DNA of 64,000 nt from SYIM01 sp041182885 (GTDB taxonomy: Bacteria > Pseudomonadota > Gammaproteobacteria > Burkholderiales > Burkholderiaceae_E): positions 72,408-136,407 of the forward strand of contig JBMSQB010000003.1 in assembly GCA_049423065.1 (NCBI GenBank), read 5' to 3'. Position numbers and translations under genes: made by a program. Below, one piece after another: positions 45,971 to 54,485 of the stretch (position 1 is the stretch's first letter; the number at the start of each line of letters is the position of its first letter). A model generated the notes under the pieces. That model saw only the letters and a program-made list of their open reading frames with translations. It had not been told where the DNA came from and made no database searches.

Positions 45971-47428
45971 ATGACCGATTCCTCCGCCGGTTCTTCCATC
46001 TCACTCAGCCGCCAGTTCGCGCGCTGGGCACATTCGCTTCGCTTCGCCGATCTCCCAGAGCCTGTTCGCGACAAAGCGCGAGCCTTCCTGCTGCATGCCC
46101 TCACGGGGGCCGCAATTGGTCATTCCTCCAGATCAGCGCGCCATGTGGTTGAGCTGGCCCTGGCGGAAGAAGGAAAGCCTGATGGTGCAAGCGTATTTCA
46201 CAGTGGGCAGCGTGCCTCGCGAATCGGCGCAGCGTTTGCCAACTCGGAGTGGATTCATGCGTCCAGCATGTTCGACTCCTACCGGATGCTGAATCACCCG
46301 GGGCCAGTCATCATTCCCGCTGCGCTTGCATGCGCTGAAATGGAGCAACGCTCCGGAAGCGATCTTCTGGTGGCGATCGTTGCCGGCTACGAGTTCATCT
46401 GTCGGCTCACAGATGACTTCATCCCCAGTACAGCCGCGCGCGGCTTCAGGCCAAGCCCGGTCTTTGCGACGCTGGGTGCGGCGCTTTCATGCGGCCTGTT
46501 GCTCGGGCTGGATGAAGACGGGCTGGTGTCGGCCATTGCACTGGCAGCCAATTTTGCGAGTGGCCTTAATGAAGGCCCACGTACCGGCGGCAATGAGCTG
46601 ATGATTCACGAGCCTCAGGCTGCGCGAAACGGCGTCTTTGCAGCTGTCATGGCGCGTGCGGGTCATGTGAAGGGTTCTGAAACTTCCCTTGAAGGCCCGG
46701 CGGGCTTTTACAACGCGTTCATCGGCAACGCTGAAGGTAATCTCAGCTACAGCTTCAATGGGCAAACGCATAGCGATCCCCGACATATCTCGGAGGGGCT
46801 GGGTCGGGAGTGGAAGCTGCTCAGCTTCATCTTCCGGATGTATCCGTGCGCGGGTTACAACCAGCCGGTGATCGAGCTGATGCGCGAACTCCGTGAGGCA
46901 CACGCGCTCGCGCCCGACAGGATCGCGCGGATTCGCGTTGCAATGAACACCATTGAAACGCTGTACCCCAGCCCGCTCTTTCCGCGCTTTCCCGACTGGC
47001 AAACCCCGCGAGCCGGCGAAACCACCCACTATTTCGCGGCCTACACCGCGGTGCACGGCGCTTATCCCGTGGCGGGTGGACAAGCCCCTGCGGGGGCTGC
47101 GCGCCAAGGCATCGACCCGGCTGCGGCCGCCTTCATGTCGCGTGTCGATCTGGTGCCCGAGCCCCTGCGGCCCATGTTCTCGCCTGAGATCACTGTCGAG
47201 ATGAAGGACGGTAGCGTGTTCCGCGCCGACTACCCGTATGAACGCATGGTCTGGGATTTTGACAAACTGGCGATGCGATTACAGAGCTGCCTGCCCGGCA
47301 TTGCAGGCGGGCGGGCGGCATTTCAGACGCTCGAGTCAGCGGTACGCGCGATCCACAACGAAGACCTGGCATCGACAATCTTTACAACGGTCTCCGCGCT
47401 TCAATCCAGCGATTCCACCCATCATTGA
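45971..47428 (+). CDS. MmgE/PrpD family protein
   Basis: 485 residues. The family includes 2-methylcitrate dehydratase, cis-aconitate decarboxylase and many uncharacterised dehydratases or isomerases. Visible features: ARAFLLHALTGAAIG, FANSEWIHASSMFDSYRMLN and the loop GRPSPVF-like stretch FRPSPVFATLGAALSCGLLLG, then MYPCAGYNQPVIELMRELRE. The ATG at 45971 (MTDSSAGSS) follows the previous stop by 72 bases; the longer frame to 45896 is unlikely. Sandwiched between two Bug genes, it may act on the imported acid. Confidence 0.87.
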   Translation: MTDSSAGSSISLSRQFARWAHSLRFADLPEPVRDKARAFLLHALTGAAIGHSSRSARHVVELALAEEGKPDGASVFHSGQRASRIGAAFANSEWIHASSMFDSYRMLNHPGPVIIPAALACAEMEQRSGSDLLVAIVAGYEFICRLTDDFIPSTAARGFRPSPVFATLGAALSCGLLLGLDEDGLVSAIALAANFASGLNEGPRTGGNELMIHEPQAARNGVFAAVMARAGHVKGSETSLEGPAGFYNAFIGNAEGNLSYSFNGQTHSDPRHISEGLGREWKLLSFIFRMYPCAGYNQPVIELMRELREAHALAPDRIARIRVAMNTIETLYPSPLFPRFPDWQTPRAGETTHYFAAYTAVHGAYPVAGGQAPAGAARQGIDPAAAAFMSRVDLVPEPLRPMFSPEITVEMKDGSVFRADYPYERMVWDFDKLAMRLQSCLPGIAGGRAAFQTLESAVRAIHNEDLASTIFTTVSALQSSDSTHH

Positions 47429-47440
47429 AGGAACGAACAC

Positions 47441-48409
47441 ATGACACGACGCGCAGCTCTCATTGGCCTCCTCGCATCGGTTGGCGTGTTCATGGCCGCT
47501 CCGCTGATGGCGCAGCCTTACCCCAACAAGCCTGTGAAAATCATCGTTCCCTATGCGGCCGGCGGAACCGGCGATATTCTCGCCCGGCTGATGGCGCAGG
47601 AAATCACCCGTGCGAGCGGCCACAGCTTTGTTGTGGAGAATCGAACGGGAGCGGGTGGGCTGATCGGCTACGGCGCGGCAGCCAAGTCGGTCGGCGATGG
47701 TTACACGCTGATCGCAATGGATTCAACGCTCACCATGTATCCAGGGCTGCACGGCGAAAAGCTCGAGTGGAATGTAGAAACTGACCTGGTGCCGATCAGC
47801 ATGTATGCGCGCTCGCCGTTTGCGTTGATCACCAATCCGGTTCGGCAATACGCAAGCGCTGCCGATCTGATCCGTGCTGCGCGGGAGCGACCCGACACAG
47901 TCACCTTCGGCACGCCTGGAACGGCAACCGTTCACCATGTGTTCACGTCGCTGCTGCTTGCCACGACGAATGTCAAGATGACGCATGTGCCCTACCGTGG
48001 CGCGAGCGAGGCGCTGACCGGTGTGCTCAGCAACAGCGTCGATTGGACCTTCGTTGCGCTGCCCACCATCACGGGTCAGTTGGGTAATGAGCGCATGCGA
48101 ATTCTCGCTGTCACTTCTGACACGCGCTCGGCGATGCTGCCGCAGATTCCCACCCTTAAAGAGTCTGGCGTTGCGATGTCGGTTGCCAACTGGTTCGGGC
48201 TTGGCGCACCGAAGGGAGTACCTGCCGATACGGTCGACTGGCTCGCGCGCAGAGTCAACGATGCAGTTCGTGCGCCAGAGGTCAACGCCAAAATTCGTTC
48301 GATGGGAGCCGAGCCTGTGGGCAACTCACCGGCGGAATTTACCGCCAATGTGCAGGCCGATCTCAAGCTTTGGACAAAGGTGATTCGTGACGCTGGAATC
48401 AAGCAGTAA
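47441..48409 (+). CDS. Tripartite tricarboxylate transporter (Bug/TctC) substrate-binding protein
   Basis: 322 residues. Twin-arginine-like start MTRRAALIGLLASVGVFMAA, cleaved near MAQPYPNKP. VPYAAGGTGDILARLMAQEI and ENRTGAGGLIGYGAAAKSV are the ligand-loop motifs; VPYRGASEALTGVLSNSVDW lies in the second lobe. It differs clearly from the upstream Bug in the same operon, so it may bind a different substrate. It is followed by a PhyH-family gene after 44 bases. Confidence 0.9.
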   Translation: MTRRAALIGLLASVGVFMAAPLMAQPYPNKPVKIIVPYAAGGTGDILARLMAQEITRASGHSFVVENRTGAGGLIGYGAAAKSVGDGYTLIAMDSTLTMYPGLHGEKLEWNVETDLVPISMYARSPFALITNPVRQYASAADLIRAARERPDTVTFGTPGTATVHHVFTSLLLATTNVKMTHVPYRGASEALTGVLSNSVDWTFVALPTITGQLGNERMRILAVTSDTRSAMLPQIPTLKESGVAMSVANWFGLGAPKGVPADTVDWLARRVNDAVRAPEVNAKIRSMGAEPVGNSPAEFTANVQADLKLWTKVIRDAGIKQ

Positions 48410-48453
48410 GACGCATCGACCTGCTCACCGAACTCGTCAAGGACGCAAGCACC

Positions 48454-49233
48454 ATGAACCTGACCGCCGAACAAATCGCGCGCTTTCATGAAACCGGATA
48501 CCTCACATTTCCGTCGCTCTTCAGTCGCGAGGAGATCGCACCGATCCAGCAGGCGGCAGTGCGAAGCGTGCAAAGTGCCGGGCCGAACGTCACGCCGGAA
48601 TTCAATACCGAAAGCGTGCGAATGGTGCATGGTGCCCACGAGCAGGAACCCGCTATCAACAAGCTCTGCCGCCATCCGCGGGTCATCCGACCCGCTGAGC
48701 AGCTGGTAGGCTCCGGGGTCTACATTCATCAGTCCCGCCTCAACTACAACGCCGGCCTGGGCAGCGGCGGCTTCGAGTGGCATCAAGACTATGCCACCTG
48801 GCGAAAGGTTGACGGCCTGCCTGAACCGCGGGCATTGATGATTACGGTGTTCCTGGACGATGTGACAGCCGCACAAGGGCCGCTGTTGTTCATCCCGGGG
48901 TCACATCGTGACGGAGTGATCGACGACTTTGAGCCCGTTCGGGACGCCACTGGCAATGTGTTGATGCGCCTCGCCGAGCGCCGACTGGTTGAGCTGGTCG
49001 AGCGGGGCGGCGGCGTTGAGGCCGGAGTGGGCCCAGCCGGCACGGTGATCTTCATGCATTGCAACCTGGTGCATGGTTCAACGCCAAACATCACGCCGCT
49101 TCGTCGAGCGCTTTTCTACATCAACGTGAACTCTGTTGAGAATCGGCAAACTGCGTTTACGCGGGCCGAGTTTCATGCGGGCACTGATTTCAGCGCGATT
49201 GTTCCGGTGGAGGACGATGCGTTGGTTCAGTAG
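48454..49233 (+). CDS. Phytanoyl-CoA dioxygenase (PhyH) family Fe(II)/2-oxoglutarate oxygenase
   Basis: 259 residues. The 2-His-1-carboxylate triad is complete: His110 and Asp112 in GFEWHQDYATW, and His207 in MHCNLVHGSTPN. The 2-oxoglutarate-binding Arg is within TPLRRALFYINVN. It would hydroxylate a small substrate with O2 and 2-oxoglutarate; relatives include ectoine hydroxylase and phytanoyl-CoA hydroxylase, but the ligand cannot be read. It belongs to the same operon as two Bug proteins and an MmgE/PrpD protein. Confidence 0.87.
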   Translation: MNLTAEQIARFHETGYLTFPSLFSREEIAPIQQAAVRSVQSAGPNVTPEFNTESVRMVHGAHEQEPAINKLCRHPRVIRPAEQLVGSGVYIHQSRLNYNAGLGSGGFEWHQDYATWRKVDGLPEPRALMITVFLDDVTAAQGPLLFIPGSHRDGVIDDFEPVRDATGNVLMRLAERRLVELVERGGGVEAGVGPAGTVIFMHCNLVHGSTPNITPLRRALFYINVNSVENRQTAFTRAEFHAGTDFSAIVPVEDDALVQ

Positions 49234-49242
49234 GGCAGAGCG

Positions 49243-49752
49243 GTGAACTGGACGAGATTGCTCTTGGATCCTCGGAGTGTTGGCGTTTCAACCCTGGATC
49301 TCGCGTTCGTGGGCGTGTTCATTGCGGTTGCCCTGCTGATCGGCTTTGGCGGGAGACGATTGTCGCGAGTGGCCTACAGCCGGTTGCTTCTTTTGCTCGC
49401 GTTGCTGATGGCCGCTTTCATAGCGCTTTACCAGTACTTTGACGTAGGGCCAGAGCCTGAAAATGCTGCTGTTCACGCGACTGCCATGGCATTCGCTCAG
49501 TTGGGGGTTTATGTCCTAGCATTCAAGCTGTGGCTGGCGATCAACTATGGGGAGATGTCGCGTCACGGCCGGCTGTGGCTTCACCTCCTGTCGCACAGCG
49601 CTTTTGCGGTAGCCATTTTTGCCGGCTATTGGCTGAAGCTGCAACACCCGGCCGTAGCGCTCCTCATCTATCCCCTCAACAGCCTGTCGGTATCGCTCAT
49701 CGCGCAGGCCATTGAAACCGGAATACACGAACGGGACCGGAACACCGGTTAG
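49243..49752 (+). CDS. Hypothetical membrane protein, about four spans
   Basis: 169 residues from a GTG at 49243, nine bases after the dioxygenase stop. Hydrophobic segments: LAFVGVFIAVALLIGFGG, LLLLLALLMAAFIALYQYF, ATAMAFAQLGVYVLAFKLWLA, and FAVAIFAGYWL with PAVALLIYPLNSLSVSLIA. No family recognised. Its position at the end of a catabolic operon suggests a membrane role in transport or quinone contact, but nothing specific supports this. Confidence 0.65.
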   Translation: MNWTRLLLDPRSVGVSTLDLAFVGVFIAVALLIGFGGRRLSRVAYSRLLLLLALLMAAFIALYQYFDVGPEPENAAVHATAMAFAQLGVYVLAFKLWLAINYGEMSRHGRLWLHLLSHSAFAVAIFAGYWLKLQHPAVALLIYPLNSLSVSLIAQAIETGIHERDRNTG

Positions 49753-49815
49753 GGAGATGGCTGCGTCTTTTGCACGCTGGTGCCAGTGAAGATTCGTCGC
49801 TCTACAACTCTGTCC

Positions 49816-50559
49816 CTACGCTCGCATCTCATACAACGTCGTTCGAATGAGAGCTTCGCGATCCTCGATATCAAAGGGGACCTCGAGCAGCACTTCTTTT
49901 CGTACGAAGCGCAAGTTGAAAGGAGGAGCGTCAAGCTCGACGCCGCTTTCGAGCGATAGCCGAATCTTTGGACCGGCACGCTTGTCCAGATTTGGTGTAA
50001 ATCGTGTCCCTGCCGGTAAATGCTCGGTGACGACCAGAAAGCGATACGGCTCAGCGCGATGCAACCCATTCACAAACGCTTGGATTTCGGAGTTGCTGAG
50101 GTGCTGTAAGACCTGTCTGACCAGAGCGATATCGCCGCTCGGCAGTTCGTCTGTGGCAAGGTTCAGCTGTCGGAACTCCAGATTTGGTGACGTGAATTTC
50201 CTACGGTTTCGTTGCAGGATCACATCGGATACGTCGCATGCAAGGTATCGGCCAGCCAGCGGCAAAAGCTGCTGACCGACTTCGAAGTCCCCACAACCGA
50301 TATCCACAACCGTGTGGCAGCGATGTAGGCTAATGAGCGTCGATAAAGCAGCAACGTAGGGGCCAACAATGTTTTCCTCACGCGAACCAGCGCCCGATGT
50401 GGGTCCGCCTTCTGAATCGCGTCCCCAGGCGCCATCCGTATAGATCTTGTCGAACACCTCTGGAGTGGAGAGCGTCTTGTAGCGGTTCTCCATACCGAAG
50501 ATCGCCTGTCGCCACCGCTGAATCAGGCGCTTGAAGCGTCGAACACCGGTTTGCTTCAT
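49816..50559 (-). CDS. Class I SAM-dependent methyltransferase
   Basis: 247 residues. Motif I is TVVDIGCGDFEVGQQLL, post-I YLACDVSDVIL, then LATDELPSGDIALVRQVLQHL. The basic N-terminus (GVRRFKRLIQRWRQ) is followed by a conserved-looking FDKIYTDGAWGR stretch seen in sugar or capsule-type methyltransferases. The gene stands alone, convergent with the preceding operon, and its base composition appears less GC-rich than the neighbours. Function unknown. Confidence 0.78.
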   Translation of the reverse strand: MKQTGVRRFKRLIQRWRQAIFGMENRYKTLSTPEVFDKIYTDGAWGRDSEGGPTSGAGSREENIVGPYVAALSTLISLHRCHTVVDIGCGDFEVGQQLLPLAGRYLACDVSDVILQRNRRKFTSPNLEFRQLNLATDELPSGDIALVRQVLQHLSNSEIQAFVNGLHRAEPYRFLVVTEHLPAGTRFTPNLDKRAGPKIRLSLESGVELDAPPFNLRFVRKEVLLEVPFDIEDREALIRTTLYEMRA

Positions 50560-50662
50560 GACCGTAAACCCTCTGTCGACGTCTTATCGCGACCGTACAA
50601 CGCGAATCTCTCCCCGTCGACTGAATGGAACGAATCGCTTGTAAATTGCGTTGAACAAACCA

Positions 50663-51820
50663 TTACGGCACCCGCGCAAGTACGCTTCTAGCAATCAACA
50701 TTCGCTGAATTTCGGACGCACCCTCGCCGATCCTGAACAGCCGAAGGTCGCGGAACATCGAACCGATTGGCGAACTATCCAGCACGCCCGCCGCGCCATG
50801 GATCTGCACGGCCCGGTCGGCGACACGAAAGGCCATCTCCGACGCATAAAGCTTTGCCATGCTGGCGGATGCTCCAGCCGAGCCGCCGGTCTCGATCGCC
50901 TCGAATGCGGTCTGGATGAGCCCTTCAGCCGCCGCAATCTCGGTGGCACTGTCGGCGAGCATCCACTGGATTGCCTGCCGCGAGGCGAGCGGAGCGCCGA
51001 AAGTAACCCGCGTAGCGGCATGTGCTGCGCTCGCTTCCAGTAGCCACCGTGCTGCGCCGAGACAGATACTCGCAACGTTCAGCCGCCCTTCGTCGAGCGA
51101 TGCCATCGCATAGGAAAAGCCCTTGCCGATTTCGCCCAGCACCTGGCTGTCGGCGACGAAGACCTCATTTAGCGTGATTTCGCCAAGCGTCCAGGCGGCC
51201 GTTCCAATCGTGCGATCGACTCGCGAGACGTGCAGGCCGGGCGTGGGGATATCGACCAGAAACGCGCTGACGCCTCCCCGCGCGCGCTTGTCGCGATCGG
51301 TGACCGCCATCACCATCATCAACTGCGCGTCGTCAGCGAGCGTGATGAAGTGCTTGATCCCGTTGAGCTGCCAACCTCCCGCCACGCGATGGGCCGTGGT
51401 TGTCATCGCCGCCGCATCCGAGCCCGCCTCAGGTTCAGTCAGTGCGAAACAGGTGCGCGCCTCCCCGCTACAGAGCTGCGGAAGATAGCGGCGCTGCTGC
51501 TCGGCAGTTCCATGGCGCTGAATCGCCATCGGGGCCAGTCCGCTGGTGGAGGAAACCATTAGCGACAGGATGGGTGACAGTCGGGAAAGCTCTTCTTGAA
51601 CCAGGCAATAGGCTCGAAGGTCCATGGCGGCTCCGCCCCAGCGCTCGTCCAGCCGGATCCCCAGGAGACCCAGTTCAGCGAAGGTTCGTACCATCTCGGG
51701 CGTGAACCGGCCCTGCGCTGCCATCTCGCGCGGAAAGGCTGCCATGCGCCCTTCAATCGAGCGCCGAAGCGACTGCCTGAGCGCGGCAAGCTCGGCTCGG
51801 CTCATGGCGGGTCCGCTCAC
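50663..51820 (-). CDS. Acyl-CoA dehydrogenase
   Basis: 385 residues, FAD-dependent. It introduces a double bond between C2 and C3 of acyl-CoA. Motifs: CFALTEPEAGSDAAAMTTTA (FAD/substrate loop), LNGIKHFITLADDA, and the C-terminal FRIGEGASEIQRMLIAR, which has the catalytic Glu in the usual GEG position. The start overlaps the acyl-CoA ligase stop by four bases. It is the last gene of the minus-strand set amidohydrolase-Bug-ligase-dehydrogenase, which looks like activation and beta-oxidation of an imported carboxylate. Confidence 0.9.
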   Translation of the reverse strand: MSGPAMSRAELAALRQSLRRSIEGRMAAFPREMAAQGRFTPEMVRTFAELGLLGIRLDERWGGAAMDLRAYCLVQEELSRLSPILSLMVSSTSGLAPMAIQRHGTAEQQRRYLPQLCSGEARTCFALTEPEAGSDAAAMTTTAHRVAGGWQLNGIKHFITLADDAQLMMVMAVTDRDKRARGGVSAFLVDIPTPGLHVSRVDRTIGTAAWTLGEITLNEVFVADSQVLGEIGKGFSYAMASLDEGRLNVASICLGAARWLLEASAAHAATRVTFGAPLASRQAIQWMLADSATEIAAAEGLIQTAFEAIETGGSAGASASMAKLYASEMAFRVADRAVQIHGAAGVLDSSPIGSMFRDLRLFRIGEGASEIQRMLIARSVLARVP

Positions 51821-53475
51821 TGCTTTGCGCTCTGTCCGGTGAGGACGACCGACTCCAGTCCGAGATCGCGGATGACGTAGTCACGGAGCTTTCTTTTCTG
51901 GATCTTTGCGCTGGCAGTCATGCCGATGTGCTCAAAGCTGTCGATAAAACGCACATACCTTGGAACCTTGAAATTTGCACACCGCTCGCGGCACCATGCG
52001 ATCACTTCTGGCTCTGTGAGCACTGCCCCGGGCTGCAGAATGATGTAGGCGGCTGCCACCTCCACCATGCGCGAATCAGGTACGCCTACGACCTGCGCCT
52101 GCCGAATGGCTGGGTGTCGATGAAGGACGTCTTCCACCTCGGCGGGCGCCACGTTTTCTCCGCCCACCCTGAATGAGTCCTTCAGCCGTCCAACAAAGGC
52201 GAGCCGGCCTTCGTTGTCGCACACGCCCAGATCGCCGGTGTGCAACCAGCCGCCGGAATCGATGGTGCTGGCGGTGTGCTCGGGCATCTTGTAATAGCCC
52301 TTCATTACATTCCAGCCCTTCACCAGAATTTCGCCGACCTCGCCAGACCCCAGGTCACGTCCCAGCTCCTCGGACCAGATCCGGATCGAAACACCAGGCA
52401 GCGGCCTTGCAAACCCGTGAATGCGCGTTTCCATGTCGTCGTCGACGCTGGCCATGGCAGCGTTCGGTGCGCACTCCGACATGCCAAAGGCGGAGCACAG
52501 GCCGGTGATTCCCATGCGTTCGATGATCTGCCGCATCACAGACGGGGTGGCCGCAGCCCATCCGGCGCGTAGCGAAAACGATCGGCCGGGGAAGCCTGGA
52601 TGGCTCATCATCATCAGGAACATGGTGTCGTTGCCGCTCGTGTGGGTGCAGCGTTCACGCTCCATGATGTCGAGCACCTGCTCGGTGTCAAAGCTGGGAG
52701 TGGTCAGATAGCAGGCGCCCGCCTCGATGGAGCAGAGAAGCGACATGGTGGTGCCCGCCGCGTGAAACAGCGGACGACCGCTGAAATAGCGGTCGCCAGG
52801 CCGAAGGTCGAGGCGACGGCCCACTTCAAAGGCGTCGCGCAGCATGCTGGCGTGTGACAGCATCGCACCCTTGGGGTAGGCGGTGGTGCCCGAGGTGTAC
52901 TGGATGAGCAGCGTGTCGTCGGGGGTCACCGGGTCCGTCGCTGTCGGCGCCACCTCTTGCCCATCGAGCCGTGTGAGTGCCTCAAGCGGGCGGCAGCCGG
53001 CAGGAACATTCTGGCCTGCCACGATGATGGTGCGCAGCAGCGGAAACGCGGGGTCGGGCAGGGCGCTGTCAAGTCCAGGCACAACGCTCCGCAGCATGGC
53101 GATGAAGTCAATCGACAGGAATCGATCCGCGATGGCCAGCATTCGAACATCGGCCTGGCGAAGGCAGTAGGCGATCTCGTCGGCCTTGAATCGGGTATTG
53201 ATCGGGACGGTAACCGCGCCGATGGTGCCAGCCGCAAGGAACAGGGTGCACCACTCACGCGTGTTGCCCATGCAGATGGCGAAGTGATCGCCGCGCTTGA
53301 GCCCCAAACGGCGAAGGCCAGTCGCTGTTTGCTGAACGTCATTCAGAAGCTGGGAATAGGTGCGCGACTCACCATCAATGAGCAGGGCCTGCTGGTCGGG
53401 CCAGCGGGTGGCGGCCCGGGCAAGGCTTTGTCCACAGGTGTGCGCAGACCATGCGTGGTCTGTGGCGTGGATCAT
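51817..53475 (-). CDS. AMP-dependent acyl-CoA ligase (class I adenylate-forming)
   Basis: 552 residues. It activates a carboxylic acid to its CoA thioester. The P-loop is IQYTSGTTAYPKGAMLSH, followed by FSGRPLFHAAGTTMSLLC, AFGMSECAPNAAMA, the hinge GWLHTGDLGVCDNEGRLAFVGR and catalytic Lys in SAKIQKRKLRDYV. The P-loop has TAYPKG where TGxPKG is usual, still acceptable. The substrate may be a medium or aromatic acid. Overlaps its neighbours by four bases on both sides (Bug upstream, acyl-CoA dehydrogenase downstream). Confidence 0.9.
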   Translation of the reverse strand: MIHATDHAWSAHTCGQSLARAATRWPDQQALLIDGESRTYSQLLNDVQQTATGLRRLGLKRGDHFAICMGNTREWCTLFLAAGTIGAVTVPINTRFKADEIAYCLRQADVRMLAIADRFLSIDFIAMLRSVVPGLDSALPDPAFPLLRTIIVAGQNVPAGCRPLEALTRLDGQEVAPTATDPVTPDDTLLIQYTSGTTAYPKGAMLSHASMLRDAFEVGRRLDLRPGDRYFSGRPLFHAAGTTMSLLCSIEAGACYLTTPSFDTEQVLDIMERERCTHTSGNDTMFLMMMSHPGFPGRSFSLRAGWAAATPSVMRQIIERMGITGLCSAFGMSECAPNAAMASVDDDMETRIHGFARPLPGVSIRIWSEELGRDLGSGEVGEILVKGWNVMKGYYKMPEHTASTIDSGGWLHTGDLGVCDNEGRLAFVGRLKDSFRVGGENVAPAEVEDVLHRHPAIRQAQVVGVPDSRMVEVAAAYIILQPGAVLTEPEVIAWCRERCANFKVPRYVRFIDSFEHIGMTASAKIQKRKLRDYVIRDLGLESVVLTGQSAKQ

Positions 53476-54440
53476 TTCTCTTTGAGACCGCGAAGCTCGG
53501 GTCGGTTCAGAAGGCCGACCCAGTACTTTTCCTCGTCTTTCAGCGCCTGGGCGAATTGCTGTGGGGTCATGTAGAGGGCGGTTACAAAATTGCTACGCAT
53601 CTTGTCGATGAACTCCGGGCTCTGAACCGCCGTCTTGAGCGCCGCAACCAGTCGGTTCTGCGTGTCGGCGGGAATGCCCTTTGGCGCCAGCAGACCAAAT
53701 TTGGTTTCCTCGACCACTTCGAACCCCACCTCTTTGGCGGTTGGAGCGCCGGGCAGGAATTCAGACCGCATGTTGCCGAGGGTTGCCAGTCCCAGGAGCT
53801 TGCCTGCACGGATGTTTGACACGAAGGCGCTCGGCACACCGATCATCATGTCGGCCGATCCGTTCATCATGGCTGCAATCACCTGACCCATGCCCGTGTG
53901 CGGCACGTGCGTAAAGGTAACGCCCGCCGTGATTTGCAATGCCTCGCCAATCATGTGGGTGGTGGTGCCGACCCCCGAGGAGCCCATGTTGATCTTGCCC
54001 GGGTTGGCACGGGCGTAGGCGATCATTTCGGCGAGAGTCTTGAATGGCGCATCGGTTCGCGATACCACGATGAGGGCTGTTCCGGTGAGCGTACCGATCG
54101 GAACGAAGTCATCCATGGTGTATTGGGTCTGCTTCATGTGCGGCACAACCGACAGGGCCGAGGTTCCGGTGAAGAGCAGGGTGTAGCCGTCGGCGGGGCT
54201 GTTTCGAACCAGTGTCGTGCCGATGGTGGCGCCGCCGCCGGCTTTGTTCTCCACCACAATCGGTTGTCCCAGTTCCCTGGACATGAAGGGCGCTGCGAGC
54301 CGCATCTGAACATCGGTGCCGCCCGGCCCGTAGGGAACGATCACCTTGATCGGCCGATCGGGGAAGGCTTGAGCCATGGCGATCGGAACAGAGCTTGCGC
54401 AGAGACTGGCGGCGAAACAGGCACTCAGGATGGTCTTCAT
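53472..54440 (-). CDS. Tripartite tricarboxylate transporter (Bug/TctC) substrate-binding protein
   Basis: 322 residues. Signal peptide MKTILSACFAASLCASSVP ending at AMAQAFPDRP. The ligand loop is IVPYGPGGTDVQMRLAAPF and ENKAGGGATIGTTLVRN. VPHTGMGQVIAAMMNGSADM lies in the second lobe. The family loop has GGTDVQ where GGxxDxxxR is usual. The ATG at 54440 is chosen over the extension to 54479. Downstream is the acyl-CoA ligase, overlapping by four bases, so it probably supplies the acid that is activated. Confidence 0.9.
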   Translation of the reverse strand: MKTILSACFAASLCASSVPIAMAQAFPDRPIKVIVPYGPGGTDVQMRLAAPFMSRELGQPIVVENKAGGGATIGTTLVRNSPADGYTLLFTGTSALSVVPHMKQTQYTMDDFVPIGTLTGTALIVVSRTDAPFKTLAEMIAYARANPGKINMGSSGVGTTTHMIGEALQITAGVTFTHVPHTGMGQVIAAMMNGSADMMIGVPSAFVSNIRAGKLLGLATLGNMRSEFLPGAPTAKEVGFEVVEETKFGLLAPKGIPADTQNRLVAALKTAVQSPEFIDKMRSNFVTALYMTPQQFAQALKDEEKYWVGLLNRPELRGLKEK

Positions 54441-54485
54441 GGTGAACTCTCCGAGGGGAGGCAGACGAATCGATGACAAAGGGGG

